Shown here: positions 34,281-39,505 of the stretch, piece by piece
How the letters are laid out: every line of letters begins with the position of its first letter
Position numbering within the stretch: the first letter of the stretch is position 1
Source: Sphingobacteriales bacterium
GTDB lineage: Bacteria > Bacteroidota > Bacteroidia > Sphingobacteriales > Sphingobacteriaceae
Direction of reading: 5' to 3'
Assembly: GCA_013298995.1 (NCBI GenBank)
Contig: JAAFJW010000011.1
Location: forward strand, 1-39,505
DNA: 39,505 nucleotides
Notes under the pieces: model-generated
What the model was told of the DNA's origin: nothing
Seen by the model: the letters and a program-made list of their open reading frames with translations, nothing else
Database searches by the model: none
Made by a program: the position numbers and the translations under genes

Positions 34281-34862
34281 TTACCCCAAAATCACTATTG
34301 CCAAGCTACGTGGTCCATGTGCACCCAATACCAGCGATTGCTCTATATCGGCAGTTTTGGATGGCCCAGCTATAAAAGTACCAAAGGCGTAATTTGCGGT
34401 GCCAATTTTATCGTAGGCTTGGTGCATATTTTGTAAAATATCGGTTTTGTTTATCAACAGCATTAAATGCTGGCAAATAAATGGCGATACCCGCTTGCCT
34501 AGCAATTCTTCGGTTACCCATATTGCACTGTTTTCGGCTACGCCAAAGTGTGCTTTAAAAACGCCTAGCTCTACATCCTCTAAGGTATGTGCATCTAAAT
34601 CGGCAAAATCGGTTTCGGCAACATCGCTAAGTTCGGCCATGGGCGATATTATCCTGCCCACAGAAAAATTACTGTGTATTAATTGTTTAACTTCGGAAAT
34701 CCCGCCAAGGAAATGTACTGTACTGCCTATACCTTTGGCTGTTGCTACAAATAAATCTAAATTATTGGAGCCTTGGGGCGAGAATGGCTCAAAAACTGGC
34801 ATGGGTAAAATAGCGGGTTGGTTGGCCAATACGGCGGCTAATATTTGTGCTCTACTGCTCAT
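34281..34862 (-). CDS. lutC: LUD-domain L-lactate utilisation protein LutC
   Basis: LutC is the third subunit of the LutABC complex that oxidises L-lactate to pyruvate in the cytoplasm. The start at 34862 gives 193 residues beginning MSSRAQILAAVLANQPAILP; the frame extends to 34913, but that part lies inside lutB. The LUD fold is visible in LDLFVATAKGIGSTVHFL, VGVAENSAIWVTE-like sequence in the middle, and the C-terminal VLGAHGPRSLAIVIL. Its first 11 bp overlap the end of lutB. The stop lies 22 bp from the broken end of IS3 copy A, so the gene is intact but has lost any native downstream context. Confidence 0.9.
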   Translation of the reverse strand: MSSRAQILAAVLANQPAILPMPVFEPFSPQGSNNLDLFVATAKGIGSTVHFLGGISEVKQLIHSNFSVGRIISPMAELSDVAETDFADLDAHTLEDVELGVFKAHFGVAENSAIWVTEELLGKRVSPFICQHLMLLINKTDILQNMHQAYDKIGTANYAFGTFIAGPSKTADIEQSLVLGAHGPRSLAIVILG

Positions 34863-36237
34863 TATTGTTTCTGTTTTTTTGGTACCATTCGCCAAACGAT
34901 GCTGTGGGTACATCGGGCATATCGCGTTGTTTGTACCAAGGGTTAAATTTATTGTTTACTGTAAATGGGGCGTATTTTAAAACTATCCTACCCATTTTAC
35001 CCGCTGCGTGATACGCAAAAGGCGACGAAAGGGTAAAGGCCATCATTTTCATACTTAATGCTTTGGCTTTGGGTGCGTAGCCGTTTTGTACAATTACTTG
35101 TCGCCATTTATACAATTGCTGGTGAATATCTATTTTAACGGGGCATACATTGGTGCAACTGCCACACAGGGTGGATGCAAAAGGCAAGTCGGCGTATTTT
35201 TCCATATCCAAATTTGGGGCTAAAATTGCCCCAATTGGCCCAGTAATGGCGTAATGGTAACTGTGGCCACCACTACGGCGATAAACTGGACAGGTATTCA
35301 TGCAAGCACCACAGCGGATACATTTTAGCGAGTTTCTAAAATCCGCCCGACCCAATTGTTTTGTTCGTCCGTTATCCACCAATATAATGTGCATTTCTTG
35401 GTTTTCTCTGGGCTTTTTAAAATGGCTTGAGTAGGTGGTAATAGGTTGTCCAGTTGCGCTTCGGGCTAGCAGGCGTAAAAAAACGCCTAAATCTTTACGT
35501 TCGGGGATAATTTTTTCGATACCCATACAGGCTATGTGTACATCGGCAAGGTGTGCGCCCATATCGGCATTGCCCTCGTTGGTACAAACCACAAATTCGC
35601 CAGTTTCGGCTACGGCAAAATTTATCCCGGTAACGGTAGCCTTGCGAGATAAAAACGTTTCACGCAGGTGGTGCCTGGCTGCTTCGGTTAATAATTGTGG
35701 GTCGCTATTGCCTTGGGGTGTGCCCAAATGTTTGTGAAAAAGCTCGCCAATTTCTTCTTTCTTTTTATGTATGCAGGGCAGCACAATGTGGCTTGGTGGT
35801 TCTTCGGCCAGTTGTACAATGCGTTCGCCCAAGTCCGAGTCTATTACATCAACGCCGTTATCGGCCAAAAAATCGTTTAAATGGCATTCTTCGGTAAGCA
35901 TCGATTTGCTTTTAACCAGCTTGTTTATTTCTTTGCTACGCAAAATATTTAACACAATTTGGTTATGCTCGGCAGCGTTGGCAGCCCAGTGTACGGTAAT
36001 GCCGTTGGCAATGGCGTTTGCCTCAAACTGTAACAAATAAGGATTTAGGTTTGATAAAACGTGGTCTTTAATGTTGGATGCGGCATCACGCAACAGTTCC
36101 CAATCGGGTACTTGCCAAGCAATTTTATCTCGTTTCTCACGTATCCACCACAGGGTATCGTCATGCCAACCTACACGTTTTTCGTCTATGTTAAAATCAT
36201 CGGCAAGTGTAGCGTGGTCTTTTGGTGTTTGTATCAT
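34852..36237 (-). CDS. lutB: Iron-sulfur L-lactate utilisation protein LutB
   Basis: LutB has a LUD domain (about 50-295, with ADVHIACMGIEKIIPE) and a ferredoxin-like region with the cluster motifs C306-X2-C309-X2-C312-X3-CP (317) and C358-X2-C361-X3-CP (366). It passes electrons between the lactate-oxidising site and the acceptor. The 461-residue length is usual. The start directly follows the lutA stop with no gap, and the end overlaps lutC, so the three are tightly coupled. No lactate permease or LutR-type regulator is next to them. Confidence 0.96.
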   Translation of the reverse strand: MIQTPKDHATLADDFNIDEKRVGWHDDTLWWIREKRDKIAWQVPDWELLRDAASNIKDHVLSNLNPYLLQFEANAIANGITVHWAANAAEHNQIVLNILRSKEINKLVKSKSMLTEECHLNDFLADNGVDVIDSDLGERIVQLAEEPPSHIVLPCIHKKKEEIGELFHKHLGTPQGNSDPQLLTEAARHHLRETFLSRKATVTGINFAVAETGEFVVCTNEGNADMGAHLADVHIACMGIEKIIPERKDLGVFLRLLARSATGQPITTYSSHFKKPRENQEMHIILVDNGRTKQLGRADFRNSLKCIRCGACMNTCPVYRRSGGHSYHYAITGPIGAILAPNLDMEKYADLPFASTLCGSCTNVCPVKIDIHQQLYKWRQVIVQNGYAPKAKALSMKMMAFTLSSPFAYHAAGKMGRIVLKYAPFTVNNKFNPWYKQRDMPDVPTASFGEWYQKNRNNNEQ

Positions 36238-36969
36238 TTAGCTTGCGTTTAAAATTTCGGCAATGTGTATTACTTTGGTTTTACTGTTTTTTCTTTTTAG
36301 GATGCCTTCGAGGTGCATTAGGCATGATAAATCAACACCTGTAATGTATTCGGCACCATTATTTTCGTGGTCGGCAACACGGTCTTTACCCATTTTGGCC
36401 GATACAGCCTCCTCGGCAACGCAAAACGTACCGCCAAAACCGCAACATTCGTCTTTGCGTTTTAGGTTAATCATTTCTAAGTTTTGCACCATGTTTAATA
36501 ATCTTTGCGGTTTAGAGTAGGGGGCGGCTACCAATTCGCTCATTTGTGCTAAATGTAAACCTCGCTGCCCGTGGCAACTTTGGTGTAAACCTACTTTGTA
36601 CGGAAAATTTGCGCTAAGCGTGGTAACTTTTAACACATCGGTTAAAAATTCGGTAAGTTCGTAAATTTTGTTGCTTATGTTTTTGTCATCTTCGTGATTT
36701 GAAGTGTGAATATGCTCTTTTATGTGCAATACGCAACTGCCCGATGGGGCAACTATGTAATCGAACTGTTTAAAATTTTGAACAAATAGCTTGTTGCAAC
36801 CTGCGGTAAGGTGCTCGAAACCAGAGTTTGCCATTGGCTGGCCACAGCAGGTTTGGTTGGGTGGGTAGCTTACATCAAGCCCCATTTTTTCTAATAATTG
36901 TAAGGTTGCGATGGCGGCGTTTGGGTAAAACTGATCTACATAGCAAGGAATAAATAAGCCTACTTTCAT
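36238..36969 (-). CDS. lutA: Cysteine-rich-domain L-lactate utilisation protein LutA
   Basis: LutA carries two CCG domains that bind iron-sulfur clusters in the LutABC lactate oxidase. The start at 36969 gives 243 residues beginning MKVGLFIPCYVDQFYP, the usual family N-terminus; an ATG at 36981 adds four residues and is equally possible, while the frame open to 37041 adds an unmatched extension. Domain motifs are visible: NQTCCGQPMANSGF (about 34-47), LHQSCHGQRGLHLA (about 127-140) and KDECCGFGGTFCV (about 168-180). It is the first gene of the operon. I see no full-consensus promoter upstream; TATCTTTC (37007-37014, minus) is one base off the -7 box. Confidence 0.93.
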   Translation of the reverse strand: MKVGLFIPCYVDQFYPNAAIATLQLLEKMGLDVSYPPNQTCCGQPMANSGFEHLTAGCNKLFVQNFKQFDYIVAPSGSCVLHIKEHIHTSNHEDDKNISNKIYELTEFLTDVLKVTTLSANFPYKVGLHQSCHGQRGLHLAQMSELVAAPYSKPQRLLNMVQNLEMINLKRKDECCGFGGTFCVAEEAVSAKMGKDRVADHENNGAEYITGVDLSCLMHLEGILKRKNSKTKVIHIAEILNAS

Positions 36970-37218
36970 TTTTATATTCATCAATATTTTTGGTGTGCCT
37001 AAATTAGAAAGATAATTGTAAACCCGATGCGGTATAATCATGTTTTATTAAAATTAGCGCAATGTTTAAAAATAGTTTAAACGTAGTAGCAAAAACAGCG
37101 TTTGCTGATAATAGTTTTAGATTAAGCGGTCTTTTAAAATAAAATTTATTTTAACCTATTGAATATTAAATTTTTAACCCATGTATATAAAATTAATGTT
37201 AAAAGATGTATTAATTTA

Positions 37219-37249
37219 TTTGTCAAAATCAATCGCTTTTGTACTTTTG
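37219..37249 (+). promoter_or_regulatory. Bacteroidota-type promoter of tRNA-Ser
   Basis: TTTG (37219-37222), 19 nt, then TACTTTTG (37242-37249) match the phylum promoter consensus. The -7 box ends 4 nt before the mature tRNA 5' end, so transcription should begin at or within a few nucleotides of it. Confidence 0.8.
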
Positions 37250-37253
37250 CGGC

Positions 37254-37340
37254 GGAGAGTTGGCAGAGCGGTCGATTGCGGCAGTCTTGAAAACTGTTGA
37301 CTTGTAACAGGGTCCTGGGGTTCGAATCCCTAACTCTCCG
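37254..37340 (+). tRNA. tRNA-Ser (anticodon UGA)
   Basis: The 87-nt gene folds into a full cloverleaf: acceptor GGAGAGT (37254-37260) pairs with ACTCTCC (37333-37339), discriminator G340 follows, anticodon stem GCAGT/ACTGT with loop CTTGAAA (anticodon TGA at 37288-37290), T arm TGGGG-TTCGAAT-CCCTA, and a long variable arm as expected for serine. It reads UCA and, by wobble, probably other UCN codons. CCA is not encoded; the next bases are CAC. It is divergent from lutA and has its own promoter and terminator, so it is a single-gene unit. Confidence 0.97.
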
Positions 37341-37357
37341 CACATAAATTAAATGGT

Positions 37358-37394
37358 AAAAACGCCTTAATCACAAAAATTAAGGCGTTTTTTT
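37358..37394 (+). terminator. Rho-independent terminator of tRNA-Ser
   Basis: A 14-bp stem (37358-37371 with 37379-37392, core ACGCCTTAAT/ATTAAGGCGT) with a 7-nt loop ends in a run of seven T. It lies 18 nt after the tRNA 3' end. Confidence 0.92.
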
Positions 37395-37561
37395 GTGCCC
37401 TATTTTGCGATTTCAATGTGCAAAATACTAAAAAACGTTGTAGTTTCTTTATCTATAAAAGATATGTTTAACCCGAATTAGATTATTAAACTTTAAACTA
37501 ATTTACTGTTAATCAATTATTTGTTATTAATTTAAGATAGTTTTTTGTATTAAAAAAAACT

Positions 37562-37618
37562 ATGAATTGCCCAAAATGTGAAAGTTCCGAATACAATAGA
37601 GATGGAGTACCTCGGCTA
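37562..37618 (+). pseudogene. N-terminal scrap of another transposase (zinc-ribbon type)
   Basis: ATG at 37562 opens a frame reading MNCPKCESSEYNRDG before running into IS3 copy B and a stop. MNCPKC-x8-G is the usual N-terminal zinc ribbon of IS1- or IS1595-type transposases. About 14 codons survive. A 10-bp hairpin (37537-37546 with 37554-37563) overlaps its start codon. It shows that a second insertion sequence was present and was cut at the junction with IS3 copy B (about 37605). Confidence 0.6.
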
Positions 37619-37755
37619 TAATTATTTCCGCCTCATACGTTTTTTGTTGGGTGTATTTTATGCCTTGATAATATCCTTGCCTTGTGAAACCAAGAAGTAA
37701 ACAAAGGTCGTTTATACAACGTGGATTCCTTTGCCCTACTGCTTGGTGCCAGACT
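37605..37755 (-). pseudogene. IS3-family transposase OrfB, copy B, N-terminal fragment
   Basis: After -1 slippage at AAAAAAG (37754-37760) the frame reads through VWHQAVGQRNPRCINDLCLL and LGFTRQGYYQGIKYTQQKTY to AEIIIAEVL, a typical OrfB N-terminus (LxGxxRQxYY). It then hits the junction with the zinc-ribbon remnant. The whole DDE catalytic domain is missing. Confidence 0.85.
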
Positions 37756-38074
37756 TTTTTCGGATACTGATTTTTAAATCTTTCTCCGTTATATCTATCA
37801 TTGCATTTAGCAATTCTGTACGCAGCTTTTCTTTGCGTAATTCTTCTCGTAGTTGGCTTAACTCCGTGGGCATTTCAACTACTGGAAAATCTATTTCTTT
37901 GGGCTTGGTTTTCATACGCTTTTCGGGCTTGCCTTGAAAATTTACAACCCACGAATGTATCGTTCTAAAATCAATTCCGTGTTTCTCTGCTAAGGCTCGG
38001 TAGCTGCTCTTTTCTAATAAATACTCGGCTATGATGGCCTCTTTTTTCTCTAAGCTAATTTCTAATTTGTCCAT
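37736..38074 (-). CDS. IS3-family transposase OrfA, copy B
   Basis: This 112-residue OrfA has the same helix-turn-helix (about 8-50) and coiled coil (about 68-100) as copy A. Differences cluster in residues 4-10 and 38-47 and at 63-65, about 14 of 112 in all, so the two copies are separate isoforms rather than a recent duplication. It is intact but has no functional OrfB. The stem-loop TTTACAC/GTGTAAA lies just before its ATG, as in copy A. Confidence 0.92.
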   Translation of the reverse strand: MDKLEISLEKKEAIIAEYLLEKSSYRALAEKHGIDFRTIHSWVVNFQGKPEKRMKTKPKEIDFPVVEMPTELSQLREELRKEKLRTELLNAMIDITEKDLKISIRKKSGTKQ

Positions 38075-38141
38075 TTTTTACACTTTTTTGTGTAAACCTA
38101 TTTCAGGACGAGACAATGGATTTGAATTTTGTAATCATTGC

Positions 38142-39227
38142 CTATTTTTCTTCTAAAATTTTCAATAACTGCTCATTTAAATACAATTTTTCCTTTCCAA
38201 CTTTTATCGATTTTAAAAAGCCGTGTTCTTCTAATGCCTGTAAATAGTTACCAACTGTTTTCGGATTACCGATATTCTCGTCAATTAAATGTTGGCGTTT
38301 TGTGTAAGGCAAACGAAACAGAATTTCAACCAAATCTTTTGAATAAATTTTGGGCAATTTTGCTTTTATTTCGTCTGCGGTTTTTGCCATTGTAGTTGTA
38401 ATTTTATTCAAACGCTCCAAGCCTTTGTTTGAGGTTTCTTCAATCATATCCAACATATACAAAATGTAATTTTCCCAATCGTTGCTTTCGGTTACACCTC
38501 TCAAACTTTTGTAATAATCGGCTTTGTGTTTGATTATGTATTCACTTAAATAAATTGCGGGTGTATCCAATAACCCCGAAATTTTTAGATACAATAACAA
38601 TAAAATTCTTCCTGTTCTACCATTACCATCTGCAAAAGGGTGAATTGCTTCAAACTGATAGTGCAATAACGCCATTTTTATCAATGGGTCAATGCTTTCA
38701 TCTTCGTTAATAAACTTTTCCAAGTTTGCCAACTTCTCACGAATTATTGACTCTCCGCTTGGTGGTGTATAAATTACTTCGCCTTTTGTGTTGCTTAATG
38801 TTGTTCCAGGTGTAACCCGAATAGAAGCCGTATTTTGTTTGATACATTGAACAATGCTAATGCAAAGATTGGTTGTAATAAATGGTTTTTTCTTTAACTG
38901 CTCCAAACCCAACCAAAGAGCCTCTTTGTAACTTAACACTTCTTTGGTAGCTGAATTTTCCACCTTTCTGTCGGCTACCAAAGATTTATAAAGTTCATCA
39001 TTTGTTGTGATTATGTTTTCAACCTCCGAACTTGCTTTTGCTTCCTGTAAATAAATCGTGTCCAAAAATAAAGTTGGATTTGGTAAGTTGAGTAAAGTTC
39101 CGTTCAGTTGAGCCAGTGCTCTACCTGCCGAAATTGTTTTACGAAGTATTTCTTTCGTTTCAATATCTGCCTTTGGCGGTAGCAAAGGCAGGTCGTTATA
39201 TGGTATTTCCTTATTGAATTTGCTCAT
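38142..39227 (-). CDS. Fic-family protein, class II (N-terminal inhibitory helix)
   Basis: Fic enzymes transfer AMP (or related groups) from nucleotides to hydroxyl side chains of target proteins. The start is ATG at 39227 (361 residues); a TTG at 39236 adds three. In the numbering from 39227 the active-site motif HPFADGNGRTGR spans 196-207, complete with the catalytic His196 and the Asp/Asn/Arg residues. The inhibitory motif (S/T)xxxE(G/N) is present upstream as SSEVEN at about 66-71, which marks a class II, self-inhibited Fic. A winged-helix-like C-terminal domain (about 295-361, LPYTKRQHLIDENIGNPKTVGNYLQALEEHGFLKSI) looks like a DNA-binding module. No antitoxin gene is adjacent. Repeated dyads upstream suggest autoregulation. 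Confidence 0.93.
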   Translation of the reverse strand: MSKFNKEIPYNDLPLLPPKADIETKEILRKTISAGRALAQLNGTLLNLPNPTLFLDTIYLQEAKASSEVENIITTNDELYKSLVADRKVENSATKEVLSYKEALWLGLEQLKKKPFITTNLCISIVQCIKQNTASIRVTPGTTLSNTKGEVIYTPPSGESIIREKLANLEKFINEDESIDPLIKMALLHYQFEAIHPFADGNGRTGRILLLLYLKISGLLDTPAIYLSEYIIKHKADYYKSLRGVTESNDWENYILYMLDMIEETSNKGLERLNKITTTMAKTADEIKAKLPKIYSKDLVEILFRLPYTKRQHLIDENIGNPKTVGNYLQALEEHGFLKSIKVGKEKLYLNEQLLKILEEK

Positions 39228-39240
39228 TTTGTTCAAGTGT

Positions 39241-39326
39241 AAATTTTACTCTCGTTTTTAACACAAGGGTAAAAATATTAAAATTTTACTCTCGTTCAAA
39301 ACATAAGAGTAAGTTTTGCCCTCGTT
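39241..39326. promoter_or_regulatory. Repeated operator-like dyads upstream of fic
   Basis: AAATTTTACTCTCGTT occurs exactly at 39241-39256 and 39281-39296 (40-bp period), with a third copy at 39311-39326 matching 13 of 16. Each of the first two is followed by an inverted partial copy (ACAAGGGTAAAAAT at 39263-39276; ATAAGAGTAAGTTTT at 39303-39317), making two imperfect dyads of about 37 bp. They begin 14 bp upstream of the fic ATG, in the position of a promoter/operator. Confidence 0.6.
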
Positions 39327-39505
39327 TGTTTTGGGTTACTTCCCCGATTTTCTTCTGTTGTCGTCTTTGCTCTTCGAGTTTCCCCCAATAGGGCCGCATT
39401 TTCCCTATAAAAAGTTTTAGAACAACTGCCCTACAAACCTACCTAAATTTTATAAAAGCATTGTTTGTTATTACTTTGCATCGTCTTTAGAACAAAACCG
39501 TTTGC
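39327..39505. other. Window edge, nothing recognised
   Basis: No gene, RNA or repeat is supported in the last 180 bp. The region is less AT-rich than most gaps and may belong to a gene outside the window. Confidence 0.4.

Larger units (their letters stand above)
37605..38115 (-). mobile_element. IS3-family element, copy B, 3'-truncated
   Basis: Read on the minus strand it starts TGTCTCGTCCTGAAATAGG at 38115, matches copy A through orfA and the first 120 bp or so of orfB, and stops matching after GAGGTACTC (37605-37613). The right end is missing. Both copies keep only their outer (left) ends and lie in opposite orientation, 4.8 kb apart. Left and right flanks of the pair show no shared 3-4 bp duplication (GAC against ATG), which speaks against transposition as one unit. 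Confidence 0.85.

Noticed and set aside
37146-37343. Minus-strand frame of 65 codons over the tRNA-Ser gene, beginning MRRVRDSNPRT
   Set aside because: It is the antisense of the tRNA; this RDSNPR-type translation is a well-known artefact of reading tRNA genes backwards.
33317-38115. A functional composite transposon carrying lutABC
   Set aside because: Both copies lack right ends and a working OrfB, the OrfA copies are diverged, and the outer flanks (GAC and ATG) show no target duplication.
1-39505. CRISPR array, phage genes or rRNA genes
   Set aside because: I looked for regularly spaced repeats, phage structural genes and rRNA signatures and saw none; the only regular repeats are the short ones at 5902-5942 and 39241-39326.

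Overview
The window looks like a piece of chromosome from an AT-rich member of the Bacteroidota, probably Sphingobacteriia- or Chitinophagia-like. The evidence is the content of the ribosomal operon (secY followed directly by map and infA, with no adk), the long C-terminal tails on S3 and L17, the general lack of Shine-Dalgarno sequences, DUF4369-type TlpA lipoproteins, and promoters of the phylum-specific form TTTG-N19-TAnnTTTG. The exact lineage cannot be fixed without a database search.

Positions 1-9411 hold housekeeping genes: a DUF937-like protein, aroQ, a family 2 glycosyltransferase, a WbqC-like protein, corA, a small GreA-like protein, an RluA-type pseudouridine synthase, an OmpR/PhoB-type response regulator without an adjacent kinase, a thioredoxin-like lipoprotein overlapping gatB by 4 bp, and gatB. 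Two GC-rich palindromic repeat elements lie in the gaps (5902-5993 and 9726-9769).

Positions 10064-16320 (minus strand) are a tripartite RND efflux operon: adaptor, pump, outer-membrane channel. A small secreted protein of unknown function precedes it and a clear terminator follows it.

Positions 16393-31290 (minus strand) are one large ribosomal protein, secretion and transcription cluster from rplC to rplQ, 29 genes including rpmJ and rpmD. It starts at rplC: rpsJ and the str genes that often precede it are absent. A well-formed promoter with a 10-bp dyad around its -33 box, and a short structured leader, lie directly upstream of rplC.

Positions 31290-39505 are more plastic. They hold a long palindrome, remnants of a two-gene locus, a GT-C type membrane glycosyltransferase whose stop codon is supplied by the end of an IS3-family element, a complete lutABC lactate-oxidation operon, tRNA-Ser(UGA) with its promoter and terminator, a second inverted and diverged copy of the same IS3 element joined to a scrap of another transposase, and a class II Fic protein with repeated operator-like dyads upstream. 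The two IS3 copies, both broken at their inner ends, bracket lutCBA and the tRNA.

I found no clear evidence of a wholly new multi-gene system. The most interesting signals are regulatory (rplC promoter dyad, repeats upstream of fic, tRNA promoter abutting the mature 5' end) and structural (IS-supplied stop codon, palindromes with terminator-reversed polarity).
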